From Paragorgia papillata (Eukaryota > Cnidaria > Anthozoa > Scleralcyonacea > Coralliidae), in the NCBI GenBank assembly GCA_035771165.1, contig JAWNZC010000445.1, positions 1,336,001-1,400,000 on the forward strand: a DNA stretch of 64,000 nt, written 5' to 3'. Position numbers and translations under genes: made by a program. The notes under the pieces were generated by a model. The model saw only the letters and a program-made list of their open reading frames with translations. It was not told the DNA's origin and searched no databases. This document shows, piece by piece, positions 1-12,407 of this stretch; positions within the stretch are counted from its first letter, which is position 1; every line of letters starts with the position of its first letter.

Positions 1-1010
1 ACATTTGTGTATATTGGTGTATATTGGTGTATATTGGTGTACATTTGTGTATATTGGTGTATATTGGTGTATATTGGTGTACATTTGTGTATATTGGTGT
101 ATATTGGTGTATATTGGTGTACATTTGTGTGCATTGGTGTATATTGGTGTACATTTGTGTATATTGGTGTATATTGGTGTACATTTGTGTACATTTGTGT
201 ACATTTGTGTATATTAGTGTATATTGGTGTATATTGGTGTATATTTGTGTACATTGGTGTATATTGGTGTATATTTGTGTATATTGGTGTACATTGGTGT
301 ATATTGGTGTATATTTGTGTACATTGGTGTATATTGGTGTATATTGGCGTATATTGGTGTATATTGGTGTATATTGGTGTACATTTGTGTATATTTGTGT
401 ACATTTGTGTACATTTGTGTATATTGGTGTATATTGGCGTATATTGGTGTATATTGGTGTATATTTGTGTACATTGGTGTATATTGGTGTATATTGGCGT
501 ATATTGGTGTATATTGGTGTATATTGGTGTATATTGGTGTATATTGGTGTATATTTGTGTACATTGGTGTATATTGGTGTCTATTGGCGTATATTGGTGT
601 ATATTGGTGTATATTGGTGTATATTTGTGTACATTGGTGTATATTGGTGTATATTGGTGTATATTGGTGTATATTGGTGTGCGTTGGTGTATATTGGTGT
701 ATGTTGGTGTATATTGGTGTACATTGGTGTATATTGGTGTATATTTGTGTACATTTGTGTACATTGGTGTACATTGGTGTATATTGGTGTATATTGGTGT
801 ACATTGGTGTACATTGGTGTTTATTGGTGTACATTGGTGTATATTGGTGTATATTGGTGTATATTGCTGTATATTGGTGTATATTGGTTTACATTTGTGT
901 ATATCGGTGTATATTGGTGTGTATCGGTGTATATCGGTGTATATTGGTGTACATTGGTTTGTTTTGGTGTGTTTTGGTGTGTATTAGTGGATTGGTATTG
1001 GTGTTTGGTA
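1..1010. repeat. 10-bp minisatellite array (GTGTATATTG family)
   Basis: About one hundred copies of a 10-bp unit, alternating mainly between atattggtgt and acatttgtgt with atatttgtgt and acattggtgt variants. The last copies (after about 880) decay into gtatcggtgt and ggtattggtg forms. The array starts before the window. Because 10 is not a multiple of 3 and the unit has no stop in most phases, long spurious frames of a VYIGVYWCIL-type repeat run through it on both strands; they are not genes. Confidence 0.97.
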
Positions 1011-2160
<1,150 letters not shown>

Positions 2161-2161
2161 C

Positions 2162-2822
2162 TCTTGTCTTGTCTCGCGTCTTGTCTCGCGTCTTGTCTCG
2201 CGTCTTGTCTCGCGTCTTGTCTCGCGTCTTGTCTCGCGTCTTGTCTCGCGTCTTGTCTCGCGTCTTGTCTCGCGTCTTGTCTCGCGTCTTGTCTCGCGTC
2301 TTGTCTCGCGTCTTGTCTCGCGTCTTGTCTCGCGTCTTGTCTCGCGTCTTGTCTCGCGTCTTGTCTCGCGTCTTGTCTCGCGTCTTGTCTCGCGTCTTGT
2401 CTCGCGTCTTGTCTCGCGTCTTGTCTCGCGTCTTGTCTCGCGTCTTGTCTCGCGTCTTGTCTCGCGTCTTGTCTCGCGTCTTGTCTCGCGTCTTGTCTCG
2501 CGTCTTGTCTCGCGTCTTGTCTCGCGTCTTGTCTCGCGTCTTGTCTCGCGTCTTGGCTCGCGTCTTGGCTCGCGTCTTGGCTCGCGTCTTGGCTCGCGTC
2601 TTGGCTCGCGTCTTGGCTCGCGTCTTGGCTCGCGTCTTGGCTCGCGTCTTGGCTCGCGTCTTGGCTCGCGTCTTGGCTCGCGTCTTGGCTCGCGTCTTGG
2701 CTCGCGTCTTGGCTCGCGTCTTGGCTCGCGTCTTGGCTCGCGTCTTGGCTCGCGTCTTGGCTCGCGTCTTGGCTCGAGTCTTGGCTCGCGTCTTGGCTCG
2801 CGTCTTGTCCTCCGTCTTGTCT
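2162..2822. repeat. 12-bp minisatellite, unit gtcttgtctcgc, two sub-blocks
   Basis: Roughly fifty-plus copies of a 12-bp unit with almost no variation. The first part (to about 2554) has cttgtctcgcgt; from about 2555 to the end every unit carries a single T-to-G change (cttggctcgcgt). One copy near 2776 has A in place of C. The sharp switch suggests two successive rounds of amplification. A multiple of three keeps all frames open, so VSRL, LASC and RRET repeat proteins are predicted but have no independent support. Confidence 0.97.
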
Positions 2823-3256
2823 TATTTCTATTTCGTGACAACAAAGACAGAGGCGCGGGATTTATCCCTGCGGCCGCTCAAGGATTTTTGCGATCAGCAA
2901 AGACAAGTGACGACAAGAATTTTCAAAGCTTCTTTTCTCTTGTCGGAAGGACCTTTAGCTTCTATCTCCGCGGCCGCTACGACATTGTTGCGTCCAATTG
3001 AAAACTGGGCTTGATGTTTGCTCACAATAATTCAATAAATTACCAGTGTTATAAATGCAAAATAATAATTTGAACTACATAGACCTTATTTTGAATTTCC
3101 CACATGAAAACGAGTTCAAAAGGGCTATTTTATATGTATATTAATGAATTTACATTTTTGACGGCCATTTTGGAATAAGGTCTATAAATTCAAGTTTTTA
3201 TTACATAAGCAAAGTTAAATCCACTATAAATGTGCATCAATGGAAAACATGATCAA
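2823..3256. other. spacer with two GCGGCCGC octamers
   Basis: Short GC-richer stretch with two GCGGCCGC sites (about 2870 and 2971), followed by AT-rich DNA. No coding signal beyond readthrough of the upstream array. Confidence 0.4.
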
Positions 3257-3530
3257 TTACATAAGATTTGCATGTAGCACAAAAACGTTAGCAAATTCCG
3301 CCTTCGCAATAAATTTGCAAACTTTGCAAACATTTGTGCAAAGTTTGAACTTTGCAACAAATTTGCAATGACTTTGCAGCGGCGGCTCTACGGCAGTTGC
3401 CATATCCGCACCGGTTGCAAAGTTGACGGCAATTTCCAACTTTGCATATGTGCACATCTGGCCAAACGCGTGCAAAGTTGATTTTTGCATGACTTTGTCA
3501 TTAAATTTGCAAATGTGCAATTTTTTCGTG
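3257..3530. repeat. GCAAATTTGCAAAG-rich degenerate repeat
   Basis: Dense, irregular occurrences of TTTGCAA / GCAAATTT words. The same composition recurs at 9895-10240, immediately next to another copy of the dispersed family annotated at 3540-4360, so this A/T/GC word-rich tract looks like part of, or a preferred neighbour of, that repeat family. Confidence 0.6.
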
Positions 3531-3539
3531 CCGCGCGGT

Positions 3540-4360
3540 ATCGCCGTATAGGCTTGTCTGTGCATGATATATCATGAGGTCCCCAAGACTTTTGTGTCGG
3601 AGACGAGGTCGCCAATAGAAAAATCTATATCATTACAGCCGTTTCAGAGACCGATTTCAGAATGACTGAAAAAGGAGGGAACGAAAATTAAAGAAGTGCA
3701 TGACATGCATGCGTTGAAATAAGTGATTTGAATCCCATAAGCTCGATGGTCATAGGTTCTCGTCGGTAATCAAAAAGTTGTGAGTCGGAAACTCGGAATC
3801 TTTAATTTTTTACTAGAAAAATAGACAGCTCGTAACGTCAAGAAGATATGTACACAATGTTAGCCAGGGTACGTGTGTGTGCTAATTCTCCCTCATTCTT
3901 ATAGCACAATTGTAACTAATATTTCAATATTAATTTTAACACAGACAAACCTTCTCTATTTAGATTCTCAACAGCACACTCTAACCATGCATATAAACCT
4001 TTTTTATACGATATTTGAATGGATGATACAACAGCGCATTTTTTAAATTGCTCAATTTCGTCAATTTTTAGTTTCAAACTTTCTGCTGTTTTTAACAAAC
4101 TTGAAACGTAAATTAATTAATTCTGACCTACCATTTAGAAATGCTGCACAGGTAAAAATAGCCCAGAAAGCCTTTAACACGAGCAGTGAATTGTCCATGT
4201 AGTCAGAGAATGTAAAGCCAGAGCCGCTGAAGTACGTGTAGCGTGACGTTATATCTTGAAAACTATAACAGAAATGCAACTTACTTGGAGGCACGTCGAA
4301 AACAATGTTTTGCAGGTTATCTGCATTTGTGGTCAGAAAGTCATAAATATTTAACAAAGA
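3540..4360 (-). repeat. partial copy of a dispersed repeat family (minus orientation)
   Basis: On the minus strand this matches two better copies at about 36510-37930 and 40060-41620. Shared landmarks are the gacctcat/aagacttttgtgtcggagac segment (3570-3610 here; 37370-37395 and 41045-41075 there) and a frame containing TTNADNLQNIVFD, FQDITSRYTY and NSLLVLKAFWAIFTC (about 4120-4357 here). The middle is diverged. It has no target duplications that I can see. The conserved frame may be a captured exon or a remnant of the element's own protein; I do not recognise it. Confidence 0.6.
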
Positions 4361-4377
4361 TTTGATGAAAAGTATAA

Positions 4378-6712
4378 GTCACGACTTAATTGCACTCGTA
4401 TAAACGGTCAATTTCTAATAACTCGCGACTTAATTACACTCGTATAAACGGTCAATTTCTAATAAGTCGCGACTTATTTTGGACTGCTCTCAACCCTGTT
4501 CTTGTTTTAGTCGCGACTAAATTACACTCGTATAAACGGTCAATTTCTAATAAGTCGCGACTTATTTTGGACTAGCTCTCAACCCTGTTCTTATTTTAGT
4601 CGCGACTTAATTACACTCGTATAAACGGTCAATTTCTAATAACTCGCGACTTAATTACACTCGTATAAACGGTCAATTTCTAATAAGTCGCGACTTATTT
4701 TGGACTGCTCTCAACCCTGTTCTTATTTTAGTCACGACTGACTTTGTTCAAGTCATTGAACTCTAAGTAAACTGGAACGCTAACTCCATAAGTCAGGCCC
4801 TATGAATGGATGAAGCCAAAAATCTTTAAATGTTAGTTTTTCTGAGTTTTGAGCTGAAATACTTAACGCTGAACGTTGGACTGTATATGAAACTGAAGCT
4901 ATTGAAAAATGCTATTTGGTATAGAAACTTCAAGACTTTAGCTAAAAGGGAAATAATTAAAAAATATAAAAACAACTGCCATTTTGTTTGCCGAATTTTT
5001 AGATTTTTTAGATTTTTAAAATTTTTTAGATTTTTAGATTTTTAACGCTTTTTTAGATTTTTAACAACTTTTAAGATTTTAAACAAATTGGACTGTACAG
5101 AGCAGTTGACTGATACTTTTAAACTGCGCACATGTACACTTTTAATTATAACGCGGACAGTAAACGGATTGGAATTCTCTTCCCATGACTGAACATCAGA
5201 GAAATTTATTCATTTAATATTTTTAAACAAACTCTTTAAATATTTACTAGAAACTGATATTAATTTATTGTCACATCTGTAGCTCTTAATTGTATCTTAT
5301 ATATTAACCAACAGAGTTTTCCTCGCGCAAGTGCAACGCCGGAAAATTATCCTTCTCATTGTCCTTACGACTATCAGGCTTCTGTATGCAATACAAGTGT
5401 ATTGCAACTTGCATTGGCCTTTCTGAAAATTTTAATTATTAGTTATATCTTATAACTTATTGGATTCGTCTAAAAGTCCGACATGGGAAAATATTTAAGC
5501 CGAGAAGTTCAATATTGAGCGAGACTGAAGTCGAGCCTAATATTAGAATTCGAAACTTACTGAATATTTTCCATATCGGGCGAAGATGAATCCAATAGGT
5601 GTTTAATTTTATTATATCAAACAAATAATCGTACGATTGACAAGTAGATATACCTTGTGCGACCTGGCCAAAGGTTGCTGCCCAATATGTCCTACATCGT
5701 AAAATATTGGGCTGGCACGTGACGCTATAATGAGTAATGTAGATATTTAATTGGACGATTCTTTATAATAATGCTATATATACAGCGATTTTCTTTTTTG
5801 AGCTTAGAGAGGAAGTTTAATTTATTAAAATGTTTGATCATTTCGCAATTTGACACATTTTGAATTTGCTTTTAGCAACATCTTAAATTGCCCCTGGTAA
5901 AGTATGCGTTTCAATGATCAACTGAAGCCACGTTCACGCCGGATAGATCATGCACGTAAACCATACCAAATATATATTCAGTTTATAAACCAAACGCCTG
6001 TTCTGGCTCAGTTTCGGTTTTATCTGTGTACCGCTGCGTCATGCACTTTTGCATGCCACTCGAAGGACCTTTATTTTCCGGCCTCGTACTCGGTGCGCGC
6101 GTCGGGAAGCTACGACCTGCAGTGTGAGAACATAGTCACTTGGCCAAGCATGAGTGGGGAAGGCAGAAAATGCAATCTAAAAAATCTAAAAATTCGGCAA
6201 ACAAAATGGCAGTTGTTTTTATATTTTTTCATTATTTCCCTTTTAGCTAAAGTCTTGAAGTTTCTATACCAAATAGCATTTTTCAATAGCTTCAGTTTCA
6301 TATACAGCCCAACGTTCAGCGTTAACTGTGTTTCAGCTCAAAACTCACAAAAACTAACATTTAAAGATTTTTGGCTTCTTCCATTCATAGGGCCTGACTT
6401 ATGGAGTTAGCGTTCCAGTTTACTTAGAGTTCAATGACTTGAACAAAGTCAGTCGCGACTAAAACAAGAACAGGGTTGAGAGCTAGTCCAAAATAAGTCG
6501 CGACTTATTAGAAATTGACCGTTTAGACGAGTGTAATTAAGTCGCGAGTTGATTAGAAATTGATCGTTTATACGAGTGTAATTAAACCGCGAGTTATTAG
6601 AAATTGACCGTTTATACGAGTGTAATTAAGTCGCGAGTTATTAGAAATTGACCGTTTATACGAGTGTAATTAAGCCGCGAGTTTATTAGAAATTGACCGT
6701 TTAGACGCAAGG
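4378..6712. mobile_element. foldback-type element with long compound inverted repeats
   Basis: The left arm (4378 to about 5010) and right arm (about 6165-6712) are reverse complements: both contain ataaacggtcaatttctaat, aagtcgcgactta and ctcaaccctgttctt, followed inward by a shared stretch running from ttcaagtcattgaactc to atgaaactgaagctattg. Each arm carries internal tandem copies of a roughly 42-bp unit, in different numbers, which is characteristic of foldback elements. The interior (5010-6165) is unique AT-rich sequence with no convincing transposase, so the element is probably non-autonomous. A diverged relative of the arm unit lies at 22160-22310. Confidence 0.75.
5010..6165. other. 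interior of foldback element, no gene seen
   Basis: Unique sequence between the two long arms. The longest frame (5904-6410 +) runs into the right arm and has no recognisable domain. Near 5480-5590 there is a loose inverted pair around tccgacatgggaaaatatt and aatattttccatatcggg, another small hairpin nested inside. Confidence 0.5.
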
Positions 6713-6980
6713 ATGCAAGAGAAGTTGCAAGACAAGATGCAAGACAAGACGCAAGACAAGACGCAAGACAAGACGCAAGCCAAGACGCAAGCCAAGACGC
6801 AAGACAAGACGCAAGACAAGACGCAAGACAAGACGCAAGACAAGACGCAAGACAAGACGCAAGGCGAGACAAGACAAGACAAGACAAGACAAGATGCAAG
6901 ACAAGCATAGACAAGACAAGATGCAAGACAAGACAAGACAAGACAAGATGCAAGACAAGACAAGATGCAAGACAAGACAA
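6713..6980. repeat. 12-bp minisatellite, unit gcaagacaagac
   Basis: About twenty units of caagacgcaaga / gcaagacaagat, starting exactly where the foldback arm ends. In reverse complement the unit is gtcttgtcttgc, one base away from the unit of the array at 2162-2822, so the same satellite family appears twice in opposite orientation about 4 kb apart. Confidence 0.9.
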
Positions 6981-7029
6981 TATATAGATATCTATTTATA
7001 CATAGGTATAGGATATAGCCGTGCATAAA

Positions 7030-8270
7030 ATAGGTATAAATTGTTGTTTTCTACTTACTTGTCTATACTTGTAACTATCTTTCTGTCTCTATGTTTGGTG
7101 GTATATAGTTGAACTCTGGTCTAGAAATATCACATGAAAAGTTATGATACAAAATAAATTTACTTGCAAAGTTACAATGCAGTAATTCGAATCAATCCAA
7201 ATTACAATGCAAATGCAAGAGGCAACCTGCAAAGCAAGTGCCAAGGCAAAGTGAGGCAAGACAAATTAATTAAGGAAAGGGAAGGGAGGCAGTCCTTTAA
7301 AACTATAAACTGTTTTACCAAATACCAGACACTGCCAGATAGCAGAATTTTACTGGATAGTGCCCACGGATCTGGCGCATCTCTAAAAACTTTACAATAT
7401 ACTTATACAGAACAACTTTATATAACAATCATCTTTAATAATTTATAAATAAGTCACATTTAAAATAAACATATTTTTCTACTTACTTGTTAAATAGTTA
7501 GTAGAATAAAATTATATCTTTCTGTCTTTTTGTTTGGTTCTAACCTAAAACATTACATGAAAATGTAAGATATTGAAATAGAGAGACTTGCAAAGTTACA
7601 GTAATATTTTCAAAATAATGTATTTCAATGCAATGCAATGCACTCCAATACAATGCATGTAATACAATGCAATGCAATGCAATGTAATGCAAAACAATGC
7701 AAAACAATGCAACGCAATGCAATAAATGTTAATACACTGCAAAACTATACAATACAAAACTTCACAACACTCCAATACAATGCAATAACAATAAAAAAAC
7801 AATGCAGTACAGTACAGTACTGTAAAGTACAAATAAAATACAGTGTAGTGAAGTACTGTGTAGTGCAGTGCAATACAGTGCAGTGCAGTGTAGTGCAGTA
7901 GAGTACAATACAATACAGTGCAGTGCAGTGCAGTGCAGTACAATACTGTGAAGTACAGTATTAATACAATATTATAAAAATTATTTATTCAATTATAAAT
8001 AGGTATTAAATAGGTATGATAGTATAAATACCATCTTAAATATTAATGCATCACCTATAAAAAGTATTATATAGGTATGAGATTGGCTGCACTTAAAAAT
8101 AAACAAATTGTTTCTTTCCACTTTCTTGTCTTATTTAGTTGGTAGAATAACATATATGTCTTTATGTTTGGTGTTCTATAGTTAAGTTCTGGCCCAAAAA
8201 AGGAATTGAGAAAGCCTTGATAATTAAGCTTATATAAATTTTTATTTATAAAACAAAGGGTTGCAAAGAG
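7030..8270. repeat. diverged segmental repeats with embedded simple repeats
   Basis: Three related blocks share a motif series: ctacttacttgt, then tatctttctgtct, then tgtttggt, then acatgaaaa and acttgcaaagttaca. They begin near 7045, 7475 and 8115 (the third has tttccactttcttgtc and tatgtttggtgttctatag). Between copies two and three sits a pentamer array (7620-7965: caatg, drifting to cagtg and cagta). The structure looks like a large diverged tandem repeat whose units each recruited or grew a different microsatellite. No gene is present. Confidence 0.65.
7620..7965. repeat. pentanucleotide microsatellite caatg/cagtg
   Basis: Long run of 5-bp units: caatg, then mixed aatac/aaaac, then cagta and cagtg. 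Open frames across it on both strands are low-complexity artefacts. Confidence 0.9.
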
Positions 8271-9890
8271 TAACCACAAAAAGTTTTAACTTACAAAATA
8301 CATTTATAAAATACAAAAACTAGTAACGATTTAACTTGTTTTTATATGCCAAACTTAGATATTTGATGTATGGGTCAAACACTGTCAAAATTTATATTTT
8401 TCGAAGACTTCGAAGATACAAACGCTATTTATTCCCGCTGTAGAATACTGGAATTTAATCCAAGATACAGAATACTATTACTAATAGTTCACACTCCTTC
8501 AGTTTACTAACCTCTTTTTAGCAAAGTAACGTGATTTCTTCAACTTTTTGGCGTCGTTTGTCCTGATCAATCTTCGTTTTCAGTTTTTGTTTGTACAGTG
8601 CCGTCACTGCAGTGTTTAACAAGCTTTTTTGACGTCAAAAATCCACATATTCAGACAGATAGTACGGGATAAACAACAGAGGTTTCCTAAGGTACCACTT
8701 TGGTGACAAATGATGGCGTTTTTTGTAGATGTTCACTATAAAAAGATGGATTTTTTCCTTGTGTCCATTCAGACTAAGCCAACCCTCCATCTTTTTGCTT
8801 GAATTAGTGTGTTTTAGCGGGAAATTTCTTGAGATATGATTGGCCAATAAAACTATGAAAAGGCTCCGACTTTAATCCGACGACTTCCGATGACGCATCG
8901 ATAAAAACATCGAATTATGACAGCACTGCCGCAAAAAGTATTTAGGTTTTTTAGCATACTTTTTCATATTTAGGCAAATGCCTTTCTGTAGAAGCTTGTG
9001 TATAAGCATATTTTAAGCATTCGTGTTGTTTCTCGTTGAGCGCGGGTGCTCTAGGATACAGGCTATATAGGGTATCCTCTTGGTAGGATATGTTACAATT
9101 TTTGTCATTCTAAGTCTAGAGCATAGGGTTATATTTTTTTGGTCGAACAAAAAGCATGTTTTCGGTTTTTGTTATCTGAATGAACAAGGCACCGTTGATT
9201 AATTGTTGTTGATTAATTCATCAAAATGTAATTAGCACTTATAATAGCTAATAAGAATTGGCCGTGCATATATTTTAAAATTACCAGATCTATATTTAGG
9301 TTTGAAGTCTTAATTTTTTCAAGAGTAACTAAAGACAAAAAAATTAAAAGACAAAGAACTACAGTAATCAAGTGTTGGTGAGACCACAACATGTATAATA
9401 AACATATATCTCAATGGTTGAACTGATTATACAGGCAGGTAATTACTCGTTCAGTTTCTAATTTTTACTTCTTTCAGATAGGATCGAGATTGGTGAAAGA
9501 CCTGCTCGTATTATATGTAGTAAAAAACATCACATAATTCAGTTAAATCTCTATTTAGCCGACGTTGCAATACGTTTAAATTTGGGACCTAGTTGCAGTA
9601 TCTGCTTACCGAGTCTTCACGCTTAAAAAAGCGCTAACTGTGGTGAACTGTAGTGCATGCAAACAGGTTTTCGCTTGTATGAGAATGTCCATCAATAGAG
9701 GTTCCTAACAAACAACTATACAAGAGATGCCCATGTTTTCATTGTTGACAAAATATTCTTATACAGGTGTATCGTTTTTATCTCAAAAGAACGCGCTCAG
9801 CCTAATCAGATTCTGATCATTTACTAAGTTTGTCAAGCTTTGATCAAAACATCCTAAAAATTGTACTTTTATAGAAGACGGTCCAAACGT
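8271..9890. other. gene-free AT-rich DNA
   Basis: No frame shows splice-bounded coding character. The block from 8635 to 8860 has a 70-codon minus frame of no recognisable family. Short inverted words near 8880-8920 (ccgacttccgatgacgcatcgat) hint at an eroded hairpin. Confidence 0.4.
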
Positions 9891-10800
9891 TCAGTTTTAC
9901 AATAAATTTGCAACGGCGTCAAAGTTGGCAAATTTAATGACGAATTTGCATTAAAAATTGACGTGGGCAAATTCATTAGTAAAATTTTGCAAAGTTACAA
10001 ACAGTAAAGCTGAATAAACTATTGTGCGAAGTCGTGCAAATTTCTTTTCAAATTTGCTTTAAATTTACCCTCGTAGGCAAATTTATTGCAAATTTGGTAA
10101 CTAATTTGCAAATGCGTAAATTCATATGCAAAGTCGTTGCAAATTTATCGGAATGCAAATTCAAAACACGCCATTAGCAAATTACATGCAAATTTAGTTT
10201 AACAAATTTGCAAGTTATTTGCAAATGTGCAAATTTAGCGCAATTTCCTTTTTTCGTCCCGTATCGATCGCGCGCGCGCGTCCACGCGCAAACGACAAAA
10301 ACGGTTAAAAACCGGAACTTTTGGAAAACGCTGTCTACGGTGTGAATGGTAAAAACGATATTTAAAAAGCGCGAAAAAAGTAATTTTGTTTTTGTAAATG
10401 GAAACGGCGTGAGAACGGGGTTTCAAATAGCTTAACGTAAGTCGTATTTACCTTGGTTTAATTCACATATAGACTTTTTTTAAATTACTTCTAACATGAA
10501 ACATGTATAATTATACGGGCTTATTAAATTTTAACAAAGGTTCTGTAATCTAGCAAAAGTGTCCTTCAGTAGCATGTTGTATGTATACTAAAATCAAATG
10601 AGGCCAGCTACTGTAATATAAAAAAAAATTATTTTATTTGTCTAAGCTTTCGTCGTTCAACGACATCATCAGAGATTTACTCGTATACATTTAACAAAGG
10701 TAATCACATGCAATTTTAGTATATTTTTCAATGTAAATTCTAATAACCTTACCGAAAATGAGAAATGACTATATAGAATATATAAATTAGACCTCGTTCA
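9891..10800 (+). repeat. partial copy of the dispersed repeat family, with an embedded insertion
   Basis: Begins with TTTGCAAATT-rich sequence (9895-10240) like that at 3257-3530. From 10255 to 10460 it matches 37420-37580 and 41110-41285 in the same orientation (cacgcgcaaacgacaaaaacgg, ggtttcaaatag, ttcacatat). The later landmark ttttagtatatttt recurs at 10717. The stretch from about 10560 to 10700 is absent from the other copies and holds the ribozyme-like motif described separately. Confidence 0.6.
10644..10674 (-). ncRNA. hammerhead-ribozyme-like core, possible retroelement end
   Basis: On the minus strand: CTGATGA (10666-10672), then a short stem GTCG/CGAC with loop ttgaa, then GAAA (10648-10651). 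That is the conserved core order of a hammerhead ribozyme (CUGAUGA, stem II, GAAA). Hammerheads are known from Penelope-like elements and retrozymes in animals. I cannot close stems I and III convincingly here, so this may be a decayed or partial copy. Remains of a Penelope-like element occur at 63.0-63.6 kb. Confidence 0.4.
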
Positions 10801-10989
10801 CACTGTACCGGATAGCTTTTTGTGACGAGGCCTTATATAACGATCTACGGGAATAAATACAATCTTACGGAAAACGTCAGGGTGACGTCACCATGCACAC
10901 GTCATCTAGCTTGCGTATTTGGTGCTATTACGAATTACAAACGATAAACCTTTAGTCTACTAGCTAACTTTATTTATACTGGATAACCC

Positions 10990-11246
10990 TATAATCATTC
11001 ATGAAAATGTCTGCCTAAAGGTCTATTAAGAGCCATCCTTCATTGGTCCATTGTTACAACATTCAGGGCGGAAATCGGATAACCTGAAGAAAACCAGTGT
11101 CGGTATAGAGTCAAACTGGAAGAACTCTTCTCACACACGGCCAAGGTGCATGAAATTTGTAAAACGGATAACTGCACCGCGAGCAGGAATCGAACTTAAG
11201 TTGCAGAGGTGAAAGACACGTGCGGTAACCACTTTCAGTCACTGCC
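10990..11246 (-). mobile_element. tRNA-derived SINE
   Basis: Read on the minus strand, the head resembles a pol III promoter: A-box-like agtggttaccgca (11221-11233) and B-box-like aagttcgattcct (11186-11198), about 35 bp apart. Downstream is a body with ggttttcttcaggttatccg and cttggccgtgtgtgag, typical of metazoan SINE2-type bodies. It is not a functional tRNA: no acceptor stem or anticodon arm can be paired. A second, A-box-only fragment lies near 42860-42895. Confidence 0.6.
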
Positions 11247-11426
11247 AACAACAAACACCCCAAATAAATATAAGTTCTGATGTCATGTTCATATATATCT
11301 TTCTAATTGCTTCAGTTACACTAGTGGTCACAACTCCTATTAGCGTTCTATATATTGATAAGAATATTTGGTCCGAGCCGGTGTAGTTTATGACAACTAG
11401 GTTCTCCGCCTCCGATCCGTATAAGC

Positions 11427-11697
11427 CAGTGCTTCTCAACCGGGGTCCATGCATTTGCACCCCCAGTGGGGCGAATGGCTCAATAATGGAGAAATCTGCT
11501 CCAAGGGAAAAAATTGTATTGAACATTAAAATTCTGAAAATAGCATGCATCTGGAGCCAGTAAACTGCTAGGTAGCCTGTGATCATGCTCTATATAGAAG
11601 GCCTGATTGCAGGTTAAGGGAGAGGGTGTGTGACGAAGGAATACTTGCCCAGGTGGGGAATCTGAGAAAAAAGGTTGAGAAGCACTGGTATATATAA
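11427..11697. mobile_element. hAT-like MITE, 271 bp
   Basis: Terminal inverted repeats CAGTGCTTCTCAACC and GGTTGAGAAGCACTG are perfect over 15 bp. They match the CAGTG-TTCTCAA ends of hAT (Charlie-type) elements. The flanks are gtataagc (11419-11426) and gtatataagc (11698-11707), an 8-bp duplication with a 2-bp TA insertion. Frames inside are not genes. Confidence 0.8.
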
Positions 11698-11890
11698 GCA
11701 AAAGGCCATAGTTTCGGTCAGTTGATAAATGCCCTCGTTCACTACTAGAGCCCTGCGCATGCCCTCCGACTCTAGAATTTTTGGTCATTGAGGTTTACTC
11801 CTCTAATTTTATCATCGTTAGTCAGATCACAACCCTTTGACCTGTCTGCATGGCTTGGTTGGACCTACTGGGAACCTATGCTCCCAGCAC

Positions 11891-12169
11891 AGTGGCGGAT
11901 CCAGGGGGGTTATGGTGGTTGCAACCCCCTGGCCTATTATATATGTATTCTTTGAACGGTATATTATATTATATATATAAATATTTAAATTGTGTTTAGT
12001 GTATAATATAGCGTATAAAAATCACTATTTCTGATCCTAATATTGTCCCCAATGCGCGAAATAGCATTTCAGGGTATCAGAAATCAAAAAATTTCCGGGG
12101 GAGCATACCCCCGGACCTCCCTGGAGGTGTCAACCCCCTCTTTAAAAAATTCCTGGATCCGCCCCTGCA
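11891..12169. mobile_element. MITE with CAGTGGCGGATCCAGG ends (copy 1)
   Basis: Ends are cagtggcggatccaggggg and cctggatccgcccctg. Inside are ataatatagcgtata, gaaatagcatttcagggtat, and a catacccccggacct box. A second copy in the same orientation occupies 42053-42318 with the same internal order, so this is a genuine dispersed family. Confidence 0.8.
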
Positions 12170-12407
12170 GCAGCATAGCTCTCCGGGATATTGGGATACA
12201 CAAGCTGCTCCACCGCGACAAGGTGATGATCTAGTAGAGCAGTAAAAAGAATATACGTTTTATAAATATACTGTTCACCCAATATACTATACACGCAGTT
12301 CTAAAGCCCAACATAACGCGCGAACCTGAGGTGAAATATGTTCAAACACCCTTACGAGCTAATCTAACAGCGTTAGAAAATAATACTAATTTTAATTTCT
12401 TATTTAG

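Noticed and set aside
11165..11246. Possible tRNA gene on the minus strand
   Set aside because: A- and B-box-like words are present, but acceptor and anticodon stems cannot be paired; better explained as a SINE head.
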